The position numbers and the translations under genes are program-made. 64,000 nucleotides of DNA from NCBI GenBank assembly GCA_023228885.1, contig JALOAJ010000001.1, positions 1 through 64,000 on the forward strand. Reading direction: 5' to 3'. Shown in pieces: positions 27,676-35,404 of the stretch (the stretch's first letter is position 1; every line of letters begins with the position of its first letter). Under the pieces are notes generated by a model, which saw only the letters and a list, made by a program, of their open reading frames with translations, did no database searches and was not told the origin of the DNA. This DNA comes from Bacillota bacterium (GTDB lineage Bacteria > Bacillota > Clostridia > Monoglobales > Firm-18).

Positions 27676-29028
27676 TTATATTCTTATAAATTTCCATCTT
27701 CCTTTTTGAACCCTAAAGTGGTACATAACCGAGCGGAAGATAAAGTCGGACAACAAGCCGGACGCAACCGCTATGTAACCGTTGCCTGTGATTTTGCCTA
27801 TAAACCAAAACAAAAACAGCCTGCCCACCCATAGACCTATTATGCTTGTCGCCGCAACATATCTCATATCGCCTCCGCCTCGAAGAACGGCTGCCATTAC
27901 GATAAAATACGAAACAGGCAATAGTGAGATTGCAAACACTCTGGCAAAATATTTGCCCGATTCTAAAATTATTGCATCGGATGCGTAAATCTTCACTATC
28001 AAAGGGGCAAATCCAAACAAGGCTGTGCCCAAAACCAAAAACCCGATTATCGTTATTGCTTTTGATGTTTTAACAATTTCCGTTGCTTTTTCAAAGTCTC
28101 TTTTTCCCAATGCATGGGATATCATAACTGTTACCGCAACGCTCAATCCGTTAAAAGGGGCGTTTGTAATTCCGTTAATGTTGGCGCCTATCTGATACCC
28201 GCCTTGAAGAACCGTTCCGAAGGATATCAGCATTGTTTGCAGCACAACGAACCCGCCTTGAAAAATAAGCTGCTCCAACATTGAGGGCACGCCTATCTTT
28301 AATATTTTTGCCGCTATTCTTTTTTGCGGAGCAAGCGCCGACCTTGAAATAAGAACATCTCTTTTTTTTATGTAGACATAAACCCCCGTGAACAGCGCGC
28401 TGATATATTTTGACGACATAACCGCTATGCCCGCCCCGGTCATTCCCATCGGCGGTATTTTAAAGGGAGCAAACCCTTGAATTAACATAACGCTTAACAA
28501 TAAATTCAGCGCATTTAAAATTCCTGTGGAGTATAGCGGTGTTTTATTGTCGCCTATGCCCCTGACGCCTGCATTTATAACGGTCAATATTGCCGTTGCA
28601 GGCATGGCTGTCATGGAAAAAGCGAAGTAAGCATGTATATTCTTTAAAACATCATCATCCGCACCGCCGAAAAAAAAGAGTATTACATGATTTTTAAAAA
28701 TTAATGTAAAGGAAAAGACAATAAGGCTTAACAGCACGGTGATTATTATGTTTTGCATGAAGGCTTTTTTCACATCTTCCGTTTTTCCGCTCCCCCACAT
28801 TCTGGAGATGACAACCATTCCGCCCGCCGACAAGCCTATGTATATGCTTTGAAGCCAGTTGACAATGGTGTTGGTCATAGCTGCCGCCACAAATTGGTTG
28901 CTTCCCAAATGCCCTATGACAGCGATAGAAACAATGCCCACCAACACCACCAGTAATTGCTCGACAATACTTGGTGACGCAATTTTTAAAAGCTGTAATG
29001 TTCTTTTTTTATCCAAAGGATAACGCAT
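27676..29028 (-). CDS. MATE family efflux transporter
   Basis: A 450-residue membrane protein with about 12 hydrophobic helices in two homologous halves. It begins RTLQLLKIASPSIVEQLL and has the internal repeat around LKIGVPSMLEQLIFQGG, typical of MATE cation-antiporting drug exporters. The substrate cannot be predicted. AAGAAGG precedes ATG 29028. It is downstream of and codirectional with an aldo-keto reductase, 18 bases away. Confidence 0.92.
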   Translation of the reverse strand: MRYPLDKKRTLQLLKIASPSIVEQLLVVLVGIVSIAVIGHLGSNQFVAAAMTNTIVNWLQSIYIGLSAGGMVVISRMWGSGKTEDVKKAFMQNIIITVLLSLIVFSFTLIFKNHVILFFFGGADDDVLKNIHAYFAFSMTAMPATAILTVINAGVRGIGDNKTPLYSTGILNALNLLLSVMLIQGFAPFKIPPMGMTGAGIAVMSSKYISALFTGVYVYIKKRDVLISRSALAPQKRIAAKILKIGVPSMLEQLIFQGGFVVLQTMLISFGTVLQGGYQIGANINGITNAPFNGLSVAVTVMISHALGKRDFEKATEIVKTSKAITIIGFLVLGTALFGFAPLIVKIYASDAIILESGKYFARVFAISLLPVSYFIVMAAVLRGGGDMRYVAATSIIGLWVGRLFLFWFIGKITGNGYIAVASGLLSDFIFRSVMYHFRVQKGRWKFIRI

Positions 29029-29046
29029 AATTATTAACCTTCTTAT

Positions 29047-29859
29047 TTATACACCGTCCGGAACTGTCCCAAAAAACTTATTTTCGCAAAGCCGGTCAAT
29101 CCTTTTCATATCATCGGATGACAGCTCAAAATCAAAAATCATCGAATTTTCAATAATGCGCTCTTTATTGATTGATTTAGGAATTACAATAACATCGTTT
29201 TGAATATGCCATCGCAATACAACTTGCGCAGGCGTTTTTTTATATTTTGACGAAAGCTCCCTTAAAAGGGGTAAGTCAAGGTTCCCTTTCATAAGCGGGC
29301 TCCATGCCGTTAATTTTATGTTATTTTCGTTTGCAAAAGATAAAAGCCTTTTTTGCGTATAAAGCGGATGTAACTGCACTTGGTTAACTGCCGGCATCAC
29401 ACCGGTTTCCTCTGCAACCATTGTTATATGCTGCTCGTTAAAATTGCTAACCCCTATTGCTTTTACATGCCCTTCGTTATAAAGCTTAACAAGCGCCTTC
29501 CATGTTTGCCGATAAGTGGCGGCTATTGGCCAATGAACCAAATAAAGGTCAATGTATTCCAAAGAAAGCCTTTTCCTGCTTTCCTCGAAAGCGTTAAGCG
29601 TTCGCTCAAACCCTTGGTCGCTGTTCCAAACCTTGGTGGTTACAAAAATTTCATCACGCGAAATTCCGCTTTCTTTTATCGCCGTGCCAACGCCGTCTTC
29701 ATTTTGATAAATAGCGGCGGTATCTATGCTGCGATACCCCGCCTCTATTGCCCATTTAACCGCGTTTATAACCTCGCTGCCGTCTTGAACCCTCCAAACG
29801 CCCAATCCAAGTGTCGGCATTTTAACCCCGTTATTCAAAACCGCATATTTAGTTTCCAA
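29047..29859 (-). CDS. Aldo/keto reductase
   Basis: A 270-residue NADPH-dependent reductase with an (alpha/beta)8 barrel. The catalytic tetrad is visible as Asp and Tyr in GYRSIDTAAIYQNE, Lys in FVTTKVWN and His in YLVHWP, with the cofactor motif VIPKSINKERI. Sequence features match the AKR5-like (glyoxal or 2,5-diketogluconate reductase) branch. The start is TTG 29859 with GGAGGGG 7 bases upstream. It may share transcription with the MATE exporter. Confidence 0.93.
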   Translation of the reverse strand: METKYAVLNNGVKMPTLGLGVWRVQDGSEVINAVKWAIEAGYRSIDTAAIYQNEDGVGTAIKESGISRDEIFVTTKVWNSDQGFERTLNAFEESRKRLSLEYIDLYLVHWPIAATYRQTWKALVKLYNEGHVKAIGVSNFNEQHITMVAEETGVMPAVNQVQLHPLYTQKRLLSFANENNIKLTAWSPLMKGNLDLPLLRELSSKYKKTPAQVVLRWHIQNDVIVIPKSINKERIIENSMIFDFELSSDDMKRIDRLCENKFFGTVPDGV

Positions 29860-29886
29860 ACCTACACCCCTCCAATTTGTATAATA

Positions 29887-29923
29887 TATAAGCCCCCCAT
29901 GCGCTTAACATGGAAGGCTTATA
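29887..29923 (-). terminator. Hairpin terminator after trpB2
   Basis: TATAAGCC (29887-29894) pairs with GGCTTATA (29916-29923), with CATG/CATG inside. The region following on the reverse strand is T/A-rich (TTATATATTATAC) rather than a clean T-run. It sits between trpB2 and the aldo-keto reductase. Confidence 0.6.
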
Positions 29924-29932
29924 AGTTGAGCA

Positions 29933-31300
29933 TTACATATCAATAAGTGTTGATAAACCCTTTTGTATATCTTCGTCCGGCAGAGAGTAATTTTCCATCT
30001 CGCCGCTATTAAAGCTTGCATAAGCTTCCAAATCGAAGTTTCCGTTGCCGGTAAGACCGAACAAGATTGTTTTTGCTTCCCCTCGTTCTTTACATTCAAG
30101 CGCAACGTCAATTGCGGTTTTGATGGCATGCGCCGATTCGGGCGCGGGCAATATTGCCTCGTGTTTCGCAAACAGCACAGCCGCCTCAAAAACTTCTTTT
30201 TGCCCGACAGCCCTTGCCTCGTCCAAATGCCCGTCATGATACAGCTTGCTCAAAATGGGAGACATTCCATGATACCGCAGCCCGCCCGCATGAATGCTTG
30301 TTGGGATAAAGCCGCTGCCAAGCGTATACATCTTTGCAAGGGGGGTTATATGCCCCACATCGCAGAAATCATAAGCATATTTACCTCTGGTGAAGGACGG
30401 GCACGCCGCGGGTTCAACCGCAATAAAGTGCGGGTTTGCCTTTTGCGTGAGCTTATCTTGCATAAATGACGACATAAGCCCGCCAAGGTTTGAGCCGCCG
30501 CCTGCGCATCCGATAACATAATCGGGATATTCGTCAACCATTTCAAGTTGTATTTTGGATTCAATACCTATTATCGATTGATGCAACATAACCTGATTTA
30601 ACACCGAGCCAAGGCTGTACCGCGTGTTGGGAGTTTTAAGCGCCATTTCAATCGCCTCGCTTATTGCCGTTCCCAAACTGCCGGTGTTGTGTGGGTCTTT
30701 CTCCAAAATCGCCCTGCCAACATCGGTGGTGTTGCTTGGGCTTGGGAATACATCTGCGCCGTAAGTTTTCATAACTTCTTTTCGATACGGCTTTTGGTCA
30801 TAGCTGACACGAACCATATACACCCTCAGCGGCATATCAAAATATGCGCACGCCATCGCCAAAGCAGTGCCCCATTGACCGGCGCCCGTTTCGGTTGTAA
30901 TGCGTTCAATTCCCTGCTTTTTGTTGTAATAAACCTGTGCAACGGCAGAATTTAGCTTATGGCTGCCTGAAGTGTTGCTGCCTTCGTATTTATAATAAAT
31001 ACGCGCCGGCGTATCCAGCAGCCTTTCCAAGTTATAAGCCCTTATTACAGGCGAAGGTCTGTAAAGCTTGTAATATTCAAGCACCTCATCCGGAATATCA
31101 ACATAACGCTGGAGCGTTGCTTCTTGCCGACAAAGTTCTTCGGCAAAAATAGGCGTTAAATCGTCCGCCGTAACCGGCTTCATTGTGGCAGGATTGATGT
31201 ATGGGTCGTGCTGCTCGGGCATATCCGCCCTAACATTGTACCATTGCTTAGGCATTTTATCCTCGCTAAGCAAAATCCTGTTTGGAACTTTTTTTGACAT
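29933..31300 (-). CDS. TrpB2-type tryptophan synthase beta chain
   Basis: A 455-residue PLP enzyme. The long N-terminal extension (RILLSEDKMPKQWYNVRAD) and overall length mark the TrpB2 branch rather than TrpB1. The PLP Lys is in SNTSGSHKLNSA, with the phosphate loop CAGGGSNLGG and the substrate motif ETGAGQWG. No trpA or other trp gene is nearby; lone TrpB2 proteins are thought to salvage indole and serine to tryptophan. GGAGGG precedes ATG 31300. It has its own promoter and a structured leader. Confidence 0.9.
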   Translation of the reverse strand: MSKKVPNRILLSEDKMPKQWYNVRADMPEQHDPYINPATMKPVTADDLTPIFAEELCRQEATLQRYVDIPDEVLEYYKLYRPSPVIRAYNLERLLDTPARIYYKYEGSNTSGSHKLNSAVAQVYYNKKQGIERITTETGAGQWGTALAMACAYFDMPLRVYMVRVSYDQKPYRKEVMKTYGADVFPSPSNTTDVGRAILEKDPHNTGSLGTAISEAIEMALKTPNTRYSLGSVLNQVMLHQSIIGIESKIQLEMVDEYPDYVIGCAGGGSNLGGLMSSFMQDKLTQKANPHFIAVEPAACPSFTRGKYAYDFCDVGHITPLAKMYTLGSGFIPTSIHAGGLRYHGMSPILSKLYHDGHLDEARAVGQKEVFEAAVLFAKHEAILPAPESAHAIKTAIDVALECKERGEAKTILFGLTGNGNFDLEAYASFNSGEMENYSLPDEDIQKGLSTLIDM

Positions 31301-31324
31301 AAAAAACCCTCCGTTAAATATAAT

Positions 31325-31397
31325 TAGCAGAGGCTCAGATTGTTATTTTTTATAATGTTTCTCGTCTATACTTACTCATCTCACCTACACTCTGCTA
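31325..31397 (-). ncRNA. Structured leader RNA of trpB2, class unknown
   Basis: The 73-nt segment right after the predicted transcription start closes with an 8-bp perfect stem, TAGCAGAG (31390-31397) with CTCTGCTA (31325-31332). I see no T-box sequence (no TGG-type T-box bulge), no SAM or THF core and no Trp codons. A tiny frame starting ATG at 31379 (9 codons) has an AGGTGA too close to serve as a normal ribosome site. A candidate cis-regulator, not identified. Confidence 0.4.
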
Positions 31398-31402
31398 TTT
31401 TT

Positions 31403-31431
31403 ATAATACCACACTTTCCGCTTGCAGTCAA
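31403..31431 (-). promoter_or_regulatory. SigA promoter of trpB2
   Basis: On the reverse strand, TTGACT (31431-31426), 17-bp spacer, TATTAT (31408-31403). Transcription would begin at about 31396, the base of the leader stem. Confidence 0.7.
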
Positions 31432-31462
31432 TATGTTTTTTTAAAAACCCCCGCCCAAAGCG

Positions 31463-32086
31463 CTAAAGGCTTATTAAATCTTTAATATTTTCAAACCGCT
31501 TTTTTGAAATGCCTTTAACATTCATAATGTCTTCCTTACTGGTAAAGCATCCCTTCTCGTTTCGGTGCGATATTATATTGCCTGCATAAACTTCCCCTAT
31601 ACCCGGAAGGGTCGTAAGCTCGCGCAAGGTCGCGGTGTTTATATTAACCTTTTTGATTTCGGCATCATTTAATGGTACAGAAAGGGGAATAGCGCCTTTT
31701 TGAGGAATGAAAATTTCTTCCTCGTCCGACAGTATTTTTGCAAGGTTAACGGTATCGGCTTCCGCATTTTTTGTAAAGCCTCCGGCAGCATCTATCGCAT
31801 TGCAAACCCTGCTTTCCAAGTCAAGCGGATAAAGACCGGGCGATTTCACCTCGCCTTTAACATGAACATAAATCTTTTTTTGCTTGGCTTTTTGTTCCGA
31901 AGGCTGTTCCGTGGCATGGATATAATCGGATGCAAGGTTTTGCATTTTAATGGTTTTTACGCGGCTGCCAACGGAAAAAAGCATTATTACAAGCACACCA
32001 ACAAGCACCATTGCTATTGATGAAGTTGATTTCAGCTCCATTATATCAAAAAAACGGTCAAATGTTTTTTTAATAAACTTCTTCAC
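31463..32086 (-). CDS. comEA: ComEA-like DNA-binding protein (SLBB plus helix-hairpin-helix)
   Basis: A 207-residue membrane-anchored protein. One transmembrane helix at about 25-45, an SLBB domain at about 75-130 (IYVHVKGEVKSPGLYPLDLE), and a C-terminal HhH pair (VNINTATLRELTTLPGIG, GISKKRFENIKDLI). This is the ComEA layout, the surface DNA receptor for natural competence. GTG 32086 has GGGGG about 8 bases upstream; a TTG at 32101 would start inside it. No other competence gene is in the window. Confidence 0.85.
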   Translation of the reverse strand: MKKFIKKTFDRFFDIMELKSTSSIAMVLVGVLVIMLFSVGSRVKTIKMQNLASDYIHATEQPSEQKAKQKKIYVHVKGEVKSPGLYPLDLESRVCNAIDAAGGFTKNAEADTVNLAKILSDEEEIFIPQKGAIPLSVPLNDAEIKKVNINTATLRELTTLPGIGEVYAGNIISHRNEKGCFTSKEDIMNVKGISKKRFENIKDLISL

Positions 32087-32247
32087 ATTATCAGCCCCCA
32101 AAGCCTTAATATGTTAATTCAGTTTAATTATGCCTGTCGATAATTGTAGAATTTTGTAATAGTTTATCACATTTTCCACAATATTTCAATCCTTTTTTGG
32201 CAATAATTAATTACTATACAAACAATAAGTTTATTTTGCTAAACTTG

Positions 32248-32276
32248 TTGAAATTATAAACGATACATGCTATAAT
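32248..32276 (+). promoter_or_regulatory. SigA promoter of the cohesin-SLH gene
   Basis: TTGAAA (32248-32253), 17-bp spacer, TATAAT (32271-32276) with a TGC extended -10, about 65 bases before the GTG start at 32341. Confidence 0.7.
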
Positions 32277-32340
32277 AAGTTATATATGTGAATTAACTTA
32301 ATTGGTGTATGTAAAAAATCACCGAAAGGAGAGATGGCAA

Positions 32341-33528
32341 GTGTTTAGAAAAATTAAAAAAGCAGTTTCATTGCTTGCTGCAATATGTATGCTGTTTTCA
32401 TTAGTTGCAGTTGCTGCTGAACCCCAACAAGCATCTATTATGGCGTCCTCGGCTACTGTAAGTCAGGGGGGCAATGTTACCATTGATGTTAGCGTTAAAG
32501 ACATTCCGGATGATTGTGAAGGTGTTGCTTTCGGGATTAGCTTTGACGAAAATAGCTTGTCGTTGGCGCAAAATGGGATAGTCGCCAGCGATGAAATGGA
32601 ATTTACCGGTTCGTATATTGACCCGGGTTCTATCGGTTTTGCGGGGCTGTTTGCCAATATAGAAGCAATAAATGTTGGCGCTTGGGTTAAAGTTGCATCA
32701 ATAACATTTGCAGTAAAATCAAGCGCGCAGGTGGGCGACACCTATTTGGAATTTATAAATGCGCAATATAGTGATATAGATTTTGACGATTTAACCGATG
32801 GCAAAATTACTGTAACAAAAAGAAGCGGCAAGTTCACACCATCAACGGGCGGCTTAGCGTATTATGACCGTCAACCGGACGATAAAGAACCTGACGATAA
32901 AGAACCGGATGAAAAAGAGCCGGATGAAAAAGAGCCGGATGAAAAAGAGCCGGATAAGCCATCCACACCAAGCGTTGATGATTTTTCTGATTTGGGCGGG
33001 TTTGATTGGGCAAAAAGTTCAATTGACAATCTGGTTAAAAAAGGCGTAATCTCGGGAACATCAAAAAGTACATATGAGCCGAGCAGGTCTATAACACGCG
33101 CTGAATTTACAAAGCTTATTGTTTCGGTGTTTGGGTTTGCAACGGATAGTCATGAGGTTTTATTTAATGATGTGTCTGCCGAGGATTGGCATTTTGAGTT
33201 TGTTACTGCGGCTGCAAACGCAGGCGTTGTTACAGGCTACCCCGAAGGCGGTTTTCAGCCGGGGCTTTCAATAACACGACAAGAAATGGCGGTAATGGTT
33301 CTTCGGTCTTTTAAAGCTATTGGGGTTGAGTTGGTGCAGGAAGGCGCAAAAACTTATGCTGATGATAACGAGATTGCCGATTGGGCAAAAGAAGCAATCA
33401 GCACTTTGTCCTCAATAGGCATCTTAAACGGCAGGGGAGAAAATATCTTTGCTCCTACCGATAACCTAACGCGTGCCGAGGCTGCCGTTATGACTAACTC
33501 ATTGTTAATGTTGCTATCTGCCAACTAA
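32341..33528 (+). CDS. Cohesin-domain protein anchored by three SLH domains
   Basis: A 395-residue surface protein. Signal peptide at about 1-26; a cohesin-type beta sandwich at about 30-160 (VSQGGNVTIDVSVKDIP, IGFAGLFANI, VKVASITFAV); a charged PDDKE/PDEKE tandem linker at about 179-205; then three S-layer homology motifs to the end, with RSITRAEFTKLIV, LSITRQEMAVMVL and NLTRAEAAVM. Cohesins dock dockerin-bearing enzymes; no dockerin is seen in this window. GTG 32341 has GGAGAG 7 bases upstream; ATG 32334 is out of frame. Confidence 0.85.
   Translation: MFRKIKKAVSLLAAICMLFSLVAVAAEPQQASIMASSATVSQGGNVTIDVSVKDIPDDCEGVAFGISFDENSLSLAQNGIVASDEMEFTGSYIDPGSIGFAGLFANIEAINVGAWVKVASITFAVKSSAQVGDTYLEFINAQYSDIDFDDLTDGKITVTKRSGKFTPSTGGLAYYDRQPDDKEPDDKEPDEKEPDEKEPDEKEPDKPSTPSVDDFSDLGGFDWAKSSIDNLVKKGVISGTSKSTYEPSRSITRAEFTKLIVSVFGFATDSHEVLFNDVSAEDWHFEFVTAAANAGVVTGYPEGGFQPGLSITRQEMAVMVLRSFKAIGVELVQEGAKTYADDNEIADWAKEAISTLSSIGILNGRGENIFAPTDNLTRAEAAVMTNSLLMLLSAN
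32875..32949 (+). repeat. Five 15-bp tandem repeats coding PD(D/E)KE linker
   Basis: Five consecutive 15-nt units encode PDDKE twice and PDEKE three times; the last three units are identical in sequence. This kind of in-frame array can expand or contract and change the length of the wall-spanning linker. Confidence 0.85.
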
Positions 33529-33548
33529 GCTAAAATTGTAAATTTTTT

Positions 33549-33584
33549 AATCGACACCCGTATATTACGGGTGTCGATTTTTTT
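33549..33584. terminator. Bidirectional terminator between the cohesin-SLH gene and ruvC
   Basis: AATCGACACCCGTA (33549-33562) and TACGGGTGTCGATT (33566-33579) form a 14-bp perfect stem with a 3-nt loop. T-runs follow on the forward strand (33578-33584) and A-runs precede it, so it can serve both convergent genes. Confidence 0.92.
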
Positions 33585-33621
33585 AAAAATATCAGCTTAT
33601 GGCATACATCAGCCTAACGCT

Positions 33622-34107
33622 TTATGTTGACAGCGCGTTATTTTTGGTGTGTGCATGGCAAATGGCTATGGCAAGCGCATCCGCGGTATCATCCGGTTTT
33701 GGAATTTCATTAAGCGACAAAATGGCTTTAACCATGTATTGCACCTGGGCTTTATCTGCCCTGCCATACCCGACTACCGCCTGTTTTACCTGCAGCGGAG
33801 TGTATTCATAAGCCGGTATATTTTTATTAGCTGCCGATAATATAAGCACCCCCCGCGCCTGACCCACATTCACCGCCGTTTTTACATTTGTATTAAAAAA
33901 AAGCTCCTCAATTGCAATTTCGGTAGGCTTATACTTTTCTATTATGTATGACATATCGTCATAAATAGCTTTCAGCCTTAAGGTTGTATCTGTGTTTGCG
34001 GGCGTTAAAACCGCCCCGTATTCTATCGTTTTAAACTTGTTGTTGTTATATTCGACTATTCCGAAGCCCACCGTTGCAAGCCCGGGGTCTATGCCCAATA
34101 TACGCAT
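33622..34107 (-). CDS. ruvC: Holliday junction resolvase RuvC
   Basis: A 161-residue endonuclease that cuts Holliday junctions. The first catalytic Asp is in RILGIDPGLATVGFG, Glu in IAIEELFFNTN, and the final acidic pair in KPDDTADALAIAICHAH. ATG 34107 is preceded by GGGGGTGA. It is divergent from ruvB; ruvA, which usually lies between, is absent. Confidence 0.95.
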   Translation of the reverse strand: MRILGIDPGLATVGFGIVEYNNNKFKTIEYGAVLTPANTDTTLRLKAIYDDMSYIIEKYKPTEIAIEELFFNTNVKTAVNVGQARGVLILSAANKNIPAYEYTPLQVKQAVVGYGRADKAQVQYMVKAILSLNEIPKPDDTADALAIAICHAHTKNNALST

Positions 34108-34147
34108 TTTTTATATCACCCCCATAACAGCATTTTAACATATTTGT

Positions 34148-34176
34148 TTGCTTTTGAAAAGATAATATGCTAAAAT
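34148..34176 (+). promoter_or_regulatory. Probable SigA promoter of ruvB
   Basis: TTGCTT (34148-34153), 17-bp spacer, TAAAAT (34171-34176) in the 112-bp ruvC/ruvB divergent gap. Confidence 0.5.
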
Positions 34177-34219
34177 AAACAAAAGAGTATATACGCTATT
34201 TTGGGGGGTATCATGCTAA

Positions 34220-35218
34220 TTGGAAGAAAGAATTATAACCGCAAAAAACCTGTGCGAGGATAATGAATATGAAATATCCCTGCGACCGCGCACAATGGAC
34301 GAATATGTTGGGCAACAAAGCGTCAAAAATAACCTCAAAATCACTATCGAAGCAACATTGCAGCGGCGTGAGGCGCTCGACCATGTGCTTTTATACGGAC
34401 CCCCGGGGCTTGGCAAAACCACATTGGCGGGAATTATAGCCAACGAATTGGGGGTTGGCATAAAAATAACAAGCGGCCCTGCAATAGAAAAACAGGGAGA
34501 CCTTGCCGCCCTTTTGACTAACTTGTCGGAGCATGATGTTTTATTTATCGACGAAATACATCGCCTTAGCCGCTGTGTTGAAGAAGTGTTATATCCTGCA
34601 ATGGAGGACTATGCGCTTGATATAATGGTGGGGCAAGGACCTTCCGCGCGGTCTATACGGCTTGACCTGCCAAAGTTTACATTGATTGGCGCTACAACTC
34701 GTTCGGGGCAGCTTTCTTCTCCGCTTCGTGATAGATTCGGCGTTATTTCAAGGCTTGAGCTATATACCGCGGATGAGCTTGCTAAAATTGTCGGAAGGTC
34801 TGCCGGGATATTGCAAGTTCCGATAGATGAGGAAGGAAAATACGAAATTGCTTTGCGTTCAAGGGGCACGCCGCGAATTGCGAACCGTCTTTTGCGTCGG
34901 GTTCGTGATTATACACAGGTCAGGGCAGACGGCAAAATAACAAAGAAAATTGCCGATAAAGCGCTTTCAATGTTTGAGGTGGATAAAATCGGTCTTGATA
35001 AGGTTGATAAAGATGTTATGCTTGCGATTATAAACGATTTTGGCGGCGGACCGGTCGGGTTGGACACGCTTGCCGCCATGGTGGGAGAAGATTCGCTAAC
35101 AATAGAAGATGTTTATGAGCCATACCTTATGCAGCTTGGGTTTCTAAATCGCACCCCTCGGGGCAGAGTTGCGGCAAAACCGGCGTACGATTATTTTGGA
35201 ATAGAAAAAAACTGCTGA
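34220..35218 (+). CDS. ruvB: Holliday junction branch migration ATPase RuvB
   Basis: A 332-residue AAA+ motor. It has RPRTMDEYVGQ, Walker A LLYGPPGLGKTTLA, Walker B LFIDEIHRL, sensor 1 GATTRSGQLSSPLRDRFG (which includes the arginine finger region) and a winged-helix C-terminus ending RTPRGRVAAKPAYDYFG. The start is TTG 34220 with GGGGGG 11 bases upstream. Monocistronic here, without ruvA or queA/tgt. Confidence 0.95.
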   Translation: MEERIITAKNLCEDNEYEISLRPRTMDEYVGQQSVKNNLKITIEATLQRREALDHVLLYGPPGLGKTTLAGIIANELGVGIKITSGPAIEKQGDLAALLTNLSEHDVLFIDEIHRLSRCVEEVLYPAMEDYALDIMVGQGPSARSIRLDLPKFTLIGATTRSGQLSSPLRDRFGVISRLELYTADELAKIVGRSAGILQVPIDEEGKYEIALRSRGTPRIANRLLRRVRDYTQVRADGKITKKIADKALSMFEVDKIGLDKVDKDVMLAIINDFGGGPVGLDTLAAMVGEDSLTIEDVYEPYLMQLGFLNRTPRGRVAAKPAYDYFGIEKNC

Positions 35219-35404
35219 TAAAACGCCTGTTGTGGATGCCAACACTAACTTTTAATTTGAAAGCGGCAAAAAAGCCAAAAGAGAAAGGGACGGCATTTTT
35301 GAATGCAGATGGGCTGCTAAGGCTAAATTCGTAATAAGGTTGTATTTTTTTATTTTTATATAACTAATGTAGAGTGATATGTTTCTAAAAAGGATGTGGT
35401 GTTT

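Noticed and set aside
31325..31397. T-box for tryptophan before trpB2
   Set aside because: Too short, no T-box sequence, no antiterminator/terminator pair.
32875..32949. CRISPR-like short repeats
   Set aside because: They are contiguous 15-bp in-frame codon repeats without spacers. No CRISPR array was seen anywhere in the window.
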